From NCBI GenBank assembly GCA_963746265.1, contig CAVVAM010000011.1:558001-622000 (forward strand): a stretch of DNA of 64,000 nt, written 5' to 3'. A program made the translations under genes and the position numbers. Below, piece by piece: positions 1 through 7,705 of the stretch (the stretch's first letter is position 1; each line of letters begins with the position of its first letter). The stretch comes from Ilumatobacter sp963746265. Its GTDB lineage: Bacteria > Actinomycetota > Acidimicrobiia > Acidimicrobiales > Ilumatobacteraceae. The notes under the pieces are model-generated. The model was given only the letters and a program-made list of their open reading frames with translations, was not told the DNA's origin and made no database searches.

Positions 1-1236
1 CCACACGAGCAGACCGCCCCAGATGCCTGCGATCCCCAGACTCGGGAACACCAGGATCAGCGCTGCGATCGGTGACACGGCAAGCAGGTAACCGAACGCC
101 GCCCGGCCGAGGAATCGGTAGTCGCCGGCACCGATGAGGACGCCGTCGTGGGCGAAGGCGACCGCACCCGGCAGCAGCGCGACGGAGAGCCACCACAAGG
201 CGCTCGTCGCCCGGTCGACCACGGCCTGATCATCGGTGAAGACGTGCGGGAGCATCGGAGCGAGCAGGGCGAGCGCCGCCCCGAGGCCCAACCCGGTCCA
301 GACGGACAACCGCACTGCCCGCTGCGCGACGTGGGCTGCCGTGGGTACGTCGTCCCGGCCGAGCTCCTCCGCCACGATCGTCTGCGCCGGCACGGCGAGC
401 GCATCGAGCGTGAGCGCGAGGAAGATGAACAGGCTGTTGGCCACTTGATGAGCGGCCAGCGTGACGTTGTCGATGCGTGCGGCGATCGCCGTCGACCCGC
501 CGAACACCGCGAGCATCGACCCGACACGCAGCAGCAGGTACTTGCCGGCCGACATCAAAGGTCGCATTTCGTCGAGATCCGGTCGCCGGATCGAGGCGGC
601 GACCAACTGTGGTCGGAGGATCCAGAGGAACGTGAGCGCGGCGCCGATCTGGGCGACGACCGTCGACAGCGCCGAACCGGCCACGCCCAGGTCGAGCACG
701 AACACGAGGACGAGTTCGATCAGCAGATTGGCGAGGTTGGCACCGAGCAGCACCCACAGGGGCGTGATGTAGTCGGACGCACCTCGCAAGACGCCCTGCG
801 CAGCGAGCGTGACGAGGAAGAACGGCACTCCGATCGCACTCAGCGACAGGTACGTCTCGGCGTGCTCGAGGACGTCGCCGGTTGCTCCGAACCAGCCGGA
901 GATCGTCCGGGCACCGAAGAACAACAGGGGAGCGGCCGGTACGCCGAACAGCAGCGACAGCCACATCGCCTGTACGCCGACGTTGGCGGCGGCCGCTCGA
1001 TCGCCCGCCCCGAGCCGGCGCGCGACCCGCTCGGTCGTGCCGTACGTCAGGAAGTTCGCGCCGGCGAAGACGAACGAGAGAACCGTCGCCGCGATCGCGA
1101 GACCGGCGAGCTGGTCGGTGCCGAGCTGGCCGACGATGGCCGTGTCGACGAGGACGTAGACGGGTTCGACCGCGAGCGACCCGAGCGCCGGAACCGCGAG
1201 GCCGAGAATTCGCCGGTCGACCGGCGCCAGCTTCAC
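1..1236 (-). CDS. MATE-family (DinF-like) multidrug/Na+ efflux transporter, C-terminus cut by window edge
   Basis: The 412 visible codons encode a hydrophobic polytopic protein. Its N-terminus has the MATE-type pattern: a short cytosolic tail, then a helix containing VEPVYVLVDTAIVGQLG, then GTDQLAGLAIA. Such proteins export cationic drugs or metabolites across the inner membrane using a Na+ or H+ gradient, and DinF-type members are about 440 residues long, so only the last helix or two should be missing. The start is the GTG at 1236, which overlaps the trpS stop codon in a GTGA arrangement, so the two genes are translationally coupled. The substrate cannot be inferred. Confidence 0.85.
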   Translation of the reverse strand, partial: MKLAPVDRRILGLAVPALGSLAVEPVYVLVDTAIVGQLGTDQLAGLAIAATVLSFVFAGANFLTYGTTERVARRLGAGDRAAAANVGVQAMWLSLLFGVPAAPLLFFGARTISGWFGATGDVLEHAETYLSLSAIGVPFFLVTLAAQGVLRGASDYITPLWVLLGANLANLLIELVLVFVLDLGVAGSALSTVVAQIGAALTFLWILRPQLVAASIRRPDLDEMRPLMSAGKYLLLRVGSMLAVFGGSTAIAARIDNVTLAAHQVANSLFIFLALTLDALAVPAQTIVAEELGRDDVPTAAHVAQRAVRLSVWTGLGLGAALALLAPMLPHVFTDDQAVVDRATSALWWLSVALLPGAVAFAHDGVLIGAGDYRFLGRAAFGYLLAVSPIAALILVFPSLGIAGIWGGLLVW

Positions 1237-2219
1237 GCGGGGACGAGCCCGATCGCGTCGTAGGCGCGCTGGAGCGTCGCCGACGCCACCGTTCGGGCAC
1301 GGCCGGAGCCGATCTGGAGCAGGCGCGTCAGCTCGCCCCGGTCGCCGATCAACTCGTGGTATCGGGCCTGGATCGGTTCGAGCATCGCCACGACCGCTTC
1401 ACCCGTGTCGACCTTGAGGGCTCCGTACTGGGTGTAGCCCTCGGCGGCCGCCTGCGGCGTGGTTCCCGTGGCGGCCGCCAGGATGTCGAGCAGGCTGCTG
1501 ATGCCCGGCTTGGCGGCGAGGTCGTAGCGGACCTCCGACTCGGAGTCGGTGACGGCCCGTTTGAACTTCTTCATGATCGAGGACGGATCGTCGAGCATCA
1601 TGATGCAGCCGCTGGCGCTGTCGGCCGACTTCGACATCTTCGATCTCGGATTCTGCAGGTCCATCACCCGCGCACCGGCCGCCGGGGTGACCGCCTCGGG
1701 GACGACGAACGTGTCGCCGAAGCGATGGTTGAACCGGATCGCCGCGTCGCGGGTGATCTCGACGTGTTGCCGCTGATCGTCACCCACCGGCACGTCATTC
1801 GTGTCGTAGAGGAGGATGTCGGCCGCCTGCAGGGCCGGGTAGGTGAAGAGGCCGGCCGAGATGAAGTTGCCGTCGCGCTTGGCCGACTTGTCCTTGAACT
1901 GGGTCATCCGGCTGAGTTCGCCGAACGACAACGTGCACTCCATGACCCACCCGAGCTGCGGATGCTCGGGGACGTGACTCTGGACGAACACGGTGGCGAC
2001 CTCGGGATCGAGGCCCACGGCGAACAGCATCGCGGCGAGCTCGAGCGTGACCTCGCCGAGCACACCGGGCTGCTCGGTGATCGTGAGCGCGTGCAGATCG
2101 ACGATGCCGTGGAAGACGTCGTTGTCGTACTGTCCGGTGACCCAGTTCCGAAGTGCACCGAGGTAGTTGCCCAGGTGGACGTCGCCGGTCGGCTGGATGC
2201 AGGAGAGGACGCGTGTCAC
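1233..2219 (-). CDS. trpS: tryptophanyl-tRNA synthetase
   Basis: This class Ic aminoacyl-tRNA synthetase charges tRNA-Trp in the cytosol. The product is 328 residues, normal for bacterial TrpRS. The HIGH-type ATP motif appears as HLGN at residues 15-18 after the typical start SCIQPTGD, and KMSKS lies near residue 193. GTG at 2219 is preferred over an in-frame ATG at 2288. The longer form would overlap the upstream sulfatase by 58 bp and add an atypical N-terminal tail, whereas a TAGCCT box ends 8 bases before 2219. The MATE gene follows with a GTGA overlap. Confidence 0.95.
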   Translation of the reverse strand: MTRVLSCIQPTGDVHLGNYLGALRNWVTGQYDNDVFHGIVDLHALTITEQPGVLGEVTLELAAMLFAVGLDPEVATVFVQSHVPEHPQLGWVMECTLSFGELSRMTQFKDKSAKRDGNFISAGLFTYPALQAADILLYDTNDVPVGDDQRQHVEITRDAAIRFNHRFGDTFVVPEAVTPAAGARVMDLQNPRSKMSKSADSASGCIMMLDDPSSIMKKFKRAVTDSESEVRYDLAAKPGISSLLDILAAATGTTPQAAAEGYTQYGALKVDTGEAVVAMLEPIQARYHELIGDRGELTRLLQIGSGRARTVASATLQRAYDAIGLVPA

Positions 2220-2227
2220 GGACCGCG

Positions 2228-2233
2228 AGGCTA
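2228..2233 (-). promoter_or_regulatory. putative leaderless -10 box (TAGCCT) of trpS
   Basis: The TANNNT hexamer ends 8 bases before the trpS GTG. Its first three bases are the TAG stop codon of the sulfatase gene. No Shine-Dalgarno sequence precedes the start. Confidence 0.5.
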
Positions 2234-3721
2234 CCGGGGCCGCATCTCGTGCCGGAGGACGGATTCGAGACGCGCATCGGGTTCCCACGGGAACACGTCG
2301 CTGGTCTCGAGCATCCAGGTCGTCAGCCGTCGGCGGAGGCCGTCGACGACGGGGTCGAGCGCGAGACGGAGCTCGACGTCGTGCTGGTCGGCCACCAGGT
2401 TGTCGATCTCGAACGGATCGACCTGTCGGTCGTACAGCTCAGCCCCCTCGTAGAGCCGCTCGACGTACGTCCAGTCGTGGGTGCGCACGACCGCGGCCTT
2501 GCCGACGAGTTCGGGAAGTTCGTGCTGGATCGCACCCTTGTGTCGATAGTGCCCGCCGGAGTTCGGCTCGAGCAACGCACCCTCCGAGCGGAGGAACCCT
2601 CCCTCGGCGAAGACCGCCGAGCGGTGCCGACGGGTCGGATCGACGAGCATCGGGCGCAGCGACCGCCCGAAGTGCGTGTAGCCGGCGGCCACCTCGGCGA
2701 AGTCGAGCAGCGTCGCGGTCAGGTCGATCATCTCGACCAGTGCGTCAGTCGTACCCGAGCTGCCGTTCGGGTCATGGACGATCAGCGGGTTGCGGAGCAG
2801 ACACGGCTCGAGGCCCGACGGCCACTTCTCGACCAGTCCGAAGTCGCCCAGGTACTCACCGTGATCGGTGAAGAAGCAGGTCACGGTTCGTTCGCGCTGA
2901 CCGGCGCGTTCCACTGCCCGCAGCACGCGTCCGAGCTGGTGATCGACCCGGCTGATCATGCCGTGGTACACGGCCATGATCTCGCGCCAGTCGCCGGGTT
3001 CCAGTTCGTCGAGGCGATACCGCCGCCGGATCTCGGTCTGGAACCGGGGCTTGCCTGCGACCGGGGGAATCGGCGACGGCATGGAGCGACGGTCGTGCAT
3101 CGAGTACCAGGGCTCTGTGATGGCGAACGGCGGGTGCGGAAAGACGAGCGGAATCAGGAGGCACCACGGTTCCGGGAGGCCGTCGGTCAACCAGTCGACG
3201 GCAGTCACGATCGTTGCCTCGTCGAGATCGAACGGCTCGGTTCCGTCGGGGCCCGCTTCGAGCAAGCCACCGAGGAAGGATCCGCCGAGTCGGTGATCGT
3301 CTCCGAATCGCTGTCGATGCCAGTCATCGACGGCGCTCATGTCCGGCGGTGTGGTGAAACCCCAGCGCGACGCGCTGATCTCGGTGACGCCCTCACCGAA
3401 CATGTCGCCTCGAGCACCCGCAAGTGCGACGTGGTAACCGTGCTCCCGCAGGCTTCGGAACACGTTCGGTTCGCCGGGCCGCAACAGGTACGTGAGCGAT
3501 CGATGGCCCGAGGTGTGTGGGTACCAGCCGGTGAACATCGAGATGCGGCTCTGGGTGCAGACCGAGTGCTGGGCGAAGGCCTGCTCGAACCGGACGCCCT
3601 CGGATGCGAGCGCGTCGATGTTCGGCGTCGACGCCACGTCGCTGCCGAAGCAACCGACGCCGTCGGCGCGTAGCTGATCGGGCATGAACAACAACAAGTT
3701 CGGGCGGACCACCCCACCCAT
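2231..3721 (-). CDS. type I (arylsulfatase-like) sulfatase
   Basis: The 496-residue alkaline-phosphatase-fold hydrolase should cleave sulfate esters, possibly from sugars. Metal ligands are visible near PDQLRAD (residues 14-20) and TDHGEYLGDFGL. The maturation motif is C55-T-Q-S-R, where the canonical formylglycine site is C-x-P-x-R; Gln replaces Pro, a variant I recall from other annotated sulfatases but could not check. There is no clear signal peptide, so the enzyme may be cytosolic. The start ATG at 3721 lies 4 bases after the stop of the PQ-loop transporter gene, so the two are probably co-transcribed and may handle a sulfated sugar together. Confidence 0.85.
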   Translation of the reverse strand: MGGVVRPNLLLFMPDQLRADGVGCFGSDVASTPNIDALASEGVRFEQAFAQHSVCTQSRISMFTGWYPHTSGHRSLTYLLRPGEPNVFRSLREHGYHVALAGARGDMFGEGVTEISASRWGFTTPPDMSAVDDWHRQRFGDDHRLGGSFLGGLLEAGPDGTEPFDLDEATIVTAVDWLTDGLPEPWCLLIPLVFPHPPFAITEPWYSMHDRRSMPSPIPPVAGKPRFQTEIRRRYRLDELEPGDWREIMAVYHGMISRVDHQLGRVLRAVERAGQRERTVTCFFTDHGEYLGDFGLVEKWPSGLEPCLLRNPLIVHDPNGSSGTTDALVEMIDLTATLLDFAEVAAGYTHFGRSLRPMLVDPTRRHRSAVFAEGGFLRSEGALLEPNSGGHYRHKGAIQHELPELVGKAAVVRTHDWTYVERLYEGAELYDRQVDPFEIDNLVADQHDVELRLALDPVVDGLRRRLTTWMLETSDVFPWEPDARLESVLRHEMRPR

Positions 3722-3725
3722 CGTG

Positions 3726-4370
3726 TCATGCCGGCGCGAAACCGGGGATGCCGGCTGGGGTCCGTTCGACGGAGCGTCGTGGCCGGCGAACGAACAGCCG
3801 GACGAGCACCAGAGACGACATGACGAGGCCGGTCGCGGCCAGGGTGACGATTCCGACGTCACCCGACGACCCATAGACGCCCCACAGGCCGGCCTCGACG
3901 AAGGCGAGAACCCACGTCGCGACCGAAACGCCGCTGACGTCCACGCTGCGGTAGACCGCGACGACCGCGGGCGAGAGCTGCACGCCGTACAGCGCGCCGA
4001 GTGCGATGCCGGCTGCGAACCAGCCGCCGGTCACCAGTGCGACCGCCGGAACGATGCTCGCCGCCACTGCGGCGCCCGTGGCAGCAGACGCGAGACCGCC
4101 CGCCGGGGCCGGCGATGAACGCACCAAGACGACGGCGATCAGTAGATAGACCATCACGGACACGGTGCTCACGGGAACGATGCCGAGGTCGCCGAGTGCC
4201 AGCCCGTAGATGCACCACCATGCGTTCACGGAGGCGCTGATCGAGGCCCAAACGAGGGAGACGCCCTTCACACTGCCACTTTGCAGCAGTTTGCGGGCCT
4301 GCGGCAGAGCGGTGGCCGCGCCCAGGACGTTCGCAACGACGACGACCGCGGTCAGCACTGAGAGTTCCAT
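3726..4370 (-). CDS. PQ-loop / SWEET-like seven-helix membrane protein
   Basis: The 214-residue integral membrane protein contains two SemiSWEET-like repeats joined by an extra helix. Repeat one has an LPQARKLLQSG loop followed by GVSLVWA. Repeat two has LSPAVVAVYRS followed by VSVATW, so the Pro-Gln of the second loop is replaced by Ser-Pro. SWEET-type proteins carry out facilitated sugar transport, while other PQ-loop proteins move amino acids, so sugar uptake is an inference supported by the adjacent sulfatase. ATG 4370 is used; GTG 4382 is an in-frame alternative four codons upstream, just after a TATATG box. Confidence 0.7.
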   Translation of the reverse strand: MELSVLTAVVVVANVLGAATALPQARKLLQSGSVKGVSLVWASISASVNAWWCIYGLALGDLGIVPVSTVSVMVYLLIAVVLVRSSPAPAGGLASAATGAAVAASIVPAVALVTGGWFAAGIALGALYGVQLSPAVVAVYRSVDVSGVSVATWVLAFVEAGLWGVYGSSGDVGIVTLAATGLVMSSLVLVRLFVRRPRRSVERTPAGIPGFAPA

Positions 4371-4451
4371 TGTATGGAGCACAAACCATATAGCCAGTTA
4401 CAGACTCCGCGACATCTGTGACGTCCGTCGCCCGTGCCGACTCCGTGGCCG

Positions 4452-4457
4452 TAGCAT
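4452..4457 (+). promoter_or_regulatory. putative leaderless -10 box (TAGCAT) of the zinc-finger gene
   Basis: TAGCAT ends 7 bases before ATG 4465. It overlaps the other candidate ATG at 4456, which favours the downstream start. Confidence 0.45.
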
Positions 4458-4464
4458 GTCACCG

Positions 4465-5046
4465 ATGCACGTACACGCCGATTCGTTGGACGCGGAGATC
4501 CAGGGCGCCGTCGAAGCGGCGGTGGAGTTGGCCAACACGATCGCCGACGAGCCTGCCGAAGGTGATCCGACCGGACTGGCACGTCGACTGAGATCGGTGT
4601 TGGTCGAGCACGACTTCCTCAGGGCTGCGGGCGCGACCGACGCCGAGATGCAGGCGTTCGCCGACCGGTGCGTGCCGATCGCCCGCGTGATGTGGACACT
4701 GCCCGATGTGGCGTTGCCCGATGCCGTCGGCCGTGTGAACGCCGCGCTCGAGTCGTGCGCGATCGCCCCGTCACTGAGCGCACACGACGGCTTCGCACTC
4801 CACATCCACTGGACGCCGGCGACGACGCCGTTCGCCCATCAGGTGGCTGTCGACCTCCTGATGGCAGTGGCGCAGACCCTGTGCGACCACGGCACCACAC
4901 GATTCGGCCGATGCGCCGCCGACGACTGTGACCATCTCTTCTACGACGTCACCAAGAATCGATCGCGTCGTTTCTGCTCCGACCCGCGCTGCGCGAGCCG
5001 AACCCACACTGCGGCTCATCGCGCACGTCTGGCCCGGGCGCGCTGA
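4465..5046 (+). CDS. CGNR zinc-finger / ABATE-domain-like putative regulator
   Basis: The 193-residue protein has an N-terminal helical domain like the ABATE region and a C-terminal zinc-finger-like segment with cysteines spaced C-x4-C (CAADDC) and C-x4-C (CSDPRC). It ends in a basic SRTHTAAHRARLARAR tail. The family, stress-related putative transcription factors, normally carries a CGNR signature. Here the corresponding residues read CASR, so the signature is degenerate. It is divergent from the PQ-loop gene with about 95 bp between starts, so it could regulate that operon, but this is inference. ATG 4456 is an alternative start. Confidence 0.65.
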   Translation: MHVHADSLDAEIQGAVEAAVELANTIADEPAEGDPTGLARRLRSVLVEHDFLRAAGATDAEMQAFADRCVPIARVMWTLPDVALPDAVGRVNAALESCAIAPSLSAHDGFALHIHWTPATTPFAHQVAVDLLMAVAQTLCDHGTTRFGRCAADDCDHLFYDVTKNRSRRFCSDPRCASRTHTAAHRARLARAR

Positions 5047-5049
5047 CCC

Positions 5050-5391
5050 ATGCCCGCCCGCAAGCGCAACCGGCGGCCGCCCGAGCACCCCGATCCGATC
5101 GTTCGATTCGGACGCGCGCTGCAGGAGGCCAAGGCGAAAGAGCGGGCCGAACAGCAGCGTCGCCAGGCCGAGCGCGAGGAGGAGAAGCGCCAAGCCAAGC
5201 TCGCCGAGGAGCACGCAGCCAGACTGGCCGACGCACACCGTCGGCTGGAGCACGCGATCGCAGCCGTCAAGCAGGCGCGAACGAGCGGTCGTGGTGCCGC
5301 CGACGCGGATGCTTCGTATCGTGCCGCCAAGGCGGCCGTGGTCGAACTGGAGACCGGTGAGCGGCCCACGTGGGCGCCCGCCGACGACTGA
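5050..5391 (+). CDS. small highly charged coiled-coil protein of unknown function
   Basis: The 113-residue protein starts 3 bases after the zinc-finger gene stop, so the two are probably co-transcribed. It has a basic N-terminus (ARKRNRRPPE) and then a long Lys/Glu/Arg/Ala-rich heptad-like stretch from about residue 25 to 75, which predicts a coiled coil. I see no signal peptide, membrane segment or catalytic motif, and I do not recognise a family. Confidence 0.6.
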   Translation: MPARKRNRRPPEHPDPIVRFGRALQEAKAKERAEQQRRQAEREEEKRQAKLAEEHAARLADAHRRLEHAIAAVKQARTSGRGAADADASYRAAKAAVVELETGERPTWAPADD

Positions 5392-5403
5392 TGGAGGACT
5401 GAC

Positions 5404-5450
5404 GAGGGGCACAGCCCTGCGGCGCCGCAGCGTCGTGTCGGCGTCCCCTC
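5404..5450 (+). terminator. GC-rich nested inverted repeats, possible terminator
   Basis: GAGGGG at 5404-5409 pairs with CCCCTC at 5445-5450. Inside lies a perfect 14-bp palindrome, CTGCGGCGCCGCAG, at 5417-5430. It falls between the coiled-coil gene and the scpA promoter and has no U-tract, so it would be an atypical, GC-only terminator. Confidence 0.4.
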
Positions 5451-5486
5451 ACATCCACGTGGTTACATCGGTGTGATTTGCGCGAG

Positions 5487-5492
5487 TACACT
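5487..5492 (+). promoter_or_regulatory. putative leaderless promoter of scpA (-10 TACACT)
   Basis: TACACT ends 9 bases before ATG 5502. A partial -35-like TTACAT lies at 5463-5468 with an 18-base spacer. No Shine-Dalgarno sequence is present. Confidence 0.5.
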
Positions 5493-5501
5493 CCTCGAAC
5501 C

Positions 5502-6278
5502 ATGGCGATCGACGTCCACACCCCGGTCTACGACGGGCCATTCGACCTGCTCCTGCAGTTGATTCTCAAAGAGCAGGTCGACCTGTACGAGATCGACCTG
5601 GCGCACATCGTCGACGCCTATCTCGCCGAGCTCGAGCGGATGCAGACACTCGACCTCGACGTCGCCACCGAGTTCTTGCTCATCGCGGCCACGCTCGTCG
5701 AGCTGAAGACCCGTCGGCTGTTGCCCGGGCAGAACGACATGGACCTCGACGAGGAGTTCGCGCTGTGGGAGGAGCGCGACCTGCTGCTCGCCCGACTGAT
5801 CGAGTGCAAGACGTTCAAGGACGTTGCCCAGATCTTCCATCGCCTCGCCGACGAGGCCGACCTGTCGTTCCCTCGCACCGTCGGGCCCGACGAGCGGTTC
5901 GCCGAGATGATGCCCGACCTGCTCGAGGGCACGAGTCTCCGCCGCTTCCAGAGTGCCGCGATCCGGGCCCTCAGTCCCAAGCCGGAACCGATCGTCGACC
6001 TCTTCCACGTCAACCCGATCAAGATCACCGTCGCCGACGCCGTCGCCGAACTGCTCGACGAGTTGCCGCGGGTGGGTCGGATCACGTTCCGCCGACTGAC
6101 GGCAGATCTGGCCGATCGGATCGAGGTGATCGTCCGGTTCCTGGCTGTGCTCGAGCTCTTCAAGCAGGGGTTCGTCGAGATCGATCAACCGCAACGGTTC
6201 GGCGACATCGACGTGATGTGGTGCGGTGGTGAGCACGTCGACGCCGACAGCATCCTGATCGACGCCTACGAGGGCTGA
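5502..6278 (+). CDS. scpA: segregation and condensation protein A (kleisin)
   Basis: ScpA is the kleisin subunit that bridges the SMC dimer and, with ScpB, organises and segregates the chromosome. The 258-residue product begins in the family-typical way (VYDGPFDLLLQLI, then LYEIDLAHIVDAYL) and has the conserved EFLLIAATLVELKTRRLLP helix. A winged-helix C-terminus follows (ITVADAVAELLDEL and VIVRFLAVLELFKQGFVEI). It heads the run scpA, scpB, rluB, tyrA, aroA and has its own leaderless-type promoter. Confidence 0.97.
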   Translation: MAIDVHTPVYDGPFDLLLQLILKEQVDLYEIDLAHIVDAYLAELERMQTLDLDVATEFLLIAATLVELKTRRLLPGQNDMDLDEEFALWEERDLLLARLIECKTFKDVAQIFHRLADEADLSFPRTVGPDERFAEMMPDLLEGTSLRRFQSAAIRALSPKPEPIVDLFHVNPIKITVADAVAELLDELPRVGRITFRRLTADLADRIEVIVRFLAVLELFKQGFVEIDQPQRFGDIDVMWCGGEHVDADSILIDAYEG

Positions 6279-6297
6279 ACCGGTAAGACTGGTGACC

Positions 6298-6912
6298 ATG
6301 CCCGACGAGTTGATGCCGATCGAGGAGCAGATCGCCTCGTTCAAGCGAGCGATCGAAGCGGTGATCATCGTGGCCCACGATCCCGTTCCGCCCGACCTGC
6401 TCGCCCAGCTCCTCGAGCAGCCGGTCAACTCGGTCGAGCAGTGGTGTGACGAGCTCGCTGCCGAGTACCTCCAGCAACGGCGTGGGTTCGAGCTCCGACG
6501 CGTGGCCGGCGGTTTCCGCTACCAGACACATCCCGAGCAGACCCCCTATGTCGAGCGGTTCGTGCTCCACGACCAGAAGGCCCGGTTGTCGGGCGCCGCC
6601 CTCGAAACCCTCGCGATCATCGCCTACAAACAGCCGATCTCCCGGGCCCAGGTCGCTTCCATCCGCGGCGTCGACCCCGATGGCGTGATCCGCACGCTCC
6701 AGGCACGCGGCTACATCGACGAGGTGGGTCGCGACCCCGGTCCCGGCCAGGCGATCCTGTTCGGCACGACGCCGCAGTTCCTCGAGAAGCTCGGCCTCGA
6801 CTCGCTCGACGACCTGCCGCCGATCGCCGAGTTCATCCCTGACGCCGACATCGTCGAAGCGCTCGAGCACGGGCTCCGCGTCGAGGCGAGCGATGGCACC
6901 CAACCCGCCTGA
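6298..6912 (+). CDS. scpB: segregation and condensation protein B
   Basis: The 204-residue protein consists of two winged-helix domains and is the ScpA partner in the SMC condensin complex. Recognisable segments are AIEAVIIVAHDPVPPDLLAQLL at the N-terminus, LSGAALETLAIIAYKQPISRAQV in the second domain and the GxxxFGTTPQFLEKLGL C-terminal signature. ATG 6298 is chosen, with TAAGAC ending 8 bases upstream; GTG 6292 is an in-frame alternative. Its 3' end overlaps rluB by 20 bp, which implies coupled translation. Confidence 0.96.
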   Translation: MPDELMPIEEQIASFKRAIEAVIIVAHDPVPPDLLAQLLEQPVNSVEQWCDELAAEYLQQRRGFELRRVAGGFRYQTHPEQTPYVERFVLHDQKARLSGAALETLAIIAYKQPISRAQVASIRGVDPDGVIRTLQARGYIDEVGRDPGPGQAILFGTTPQFLEKLGLDSLDDLPPIAEFIPDADIVEALEHGLRVEASDGTQPA

Positions 6913-7705
6913 CGGGCCCGATCCGGAGCCGCCGCTCTGGGAGCAGATCGCCGCCCGGAGTCGCCAACTGCCGGGTGGCGAGCGCCTGCAGAAGGTGCTT
7001 GCGTCGACGGGCTGGGGGAGCCGTCGGGCTTGTGAGGAGTTGATCGCCGACGGCCGGGTCACCGTCAACGGTGACGTCGCCGTACTCGGACGTCGCGTCG
7101 ACGCCGAGCGCGACCTGATCGAGGTCGACGGAGCACCCGTCGGGGTGCGCCCCGGACTCGTCTACTACCTGCTCAACAAGCCCTCGGGCGTCGTGACCAC
7201 GGCGAAGGACACCCACGGTCGCAAGACGGTGGTCGACCTCGTGCCGAAGGAGCCCCGCGTGTTCCCCGTCGGGCGTCTCGACGCCGACACGGAAGGACTC
7301 CTGCTGCTCACCAACGACGGCGACATCACCCACCGGATCACGCATCCCCGCCACGGTGTCGAGAAGGAATACCTCGTCCACGTCAAGGGTCGCCTGACGG
7401 CGGGCGAGTTGCGTCAGCTACGAGACGGCATCGAACTCGACGACGGGATCACCGCTCCGGCCCAGGCGTCGCAGCCGACGCCGGGCGTCATCCGCCTCAC
7501 CATCCACGAGGGTCGCAACCGACAGGTGCGGCGCATGTGCGATGCGATCGGTCACCCGGTGCTTCGCCTGGTGCGCACTCGCGTGGGCCCGATCACCGAC
7601 CGGTCGCTGCGTCCGGGCGACTGGCGCGAGCTCAGCACCGGCGAGCGGCGAGCGTTGTCGGAAGCCGTTGCCGAGCAGGCGCGCCGGTACGATTCCGAGT
7701 CGTGA
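6893..7705 (+). CDS. rluB: 23S rRNA pseudouridine synthase (RluB/RsuA family)
   Basis: The 270-residue protein has an N-terminal S4 RNA-binding domain (LQKVLASTGWGSRRACEELI to VTVNGDVA, residues about 31-65) and the RsuA/RluB catalytic domain. The catalytic Asp is in GRLDADTEGLLLLTNDG, and the family KEYLV and GRNRQVRRMCDAIGHPV motifs are present. It isomerises a uridine in ribosomal RNA; the exact position, as in RluB of other actinobacteria, is inferred from family and from the scpB-rluB synteny. It overlaps tyrA by 4 bp (GTGA). Confidence 0.93.
   Translation: MAPNPPDGPDPEPPLWEQIAARSRQLPGGERLQKVLASTGWGSRRACEELIADGRVTVNGDVAVLGRRVDAERDLIEVDGAPVGVRPGLVYYLLNKPSGVVTTAKDTHGRKTVVDLVPKEPRVFPVGRLDADTEGLLLLTNDGDITHRITHPRHGVEKEYLVHVKGRLTAGELRQLRDGIELDDGITAPAQASQPTPGVIRLTIHEGRNRQVRRMCDAIGHPVLRLVRTRVGPITDRSLRPGDWRELSTGERRALSEAVAEQARRYDSES

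Noticed and set aside
148..1263. Long open frame on the plus strand opposite the MATE gene.
   Set aside because: Its translation is Arg/Asp/Glu-rich without family features, while the opposite strand encodes an unmistakable MATE protein. It is a high-GC antisense artefact.
2220..2288. Longer trpS beginning at ATG 2288.
   Set aside because: It overlaps the sulfatase gene and adds an N-terminal tail not seen in TrpRS. The shorter protein starts right at the conserved SCIQPTG region.
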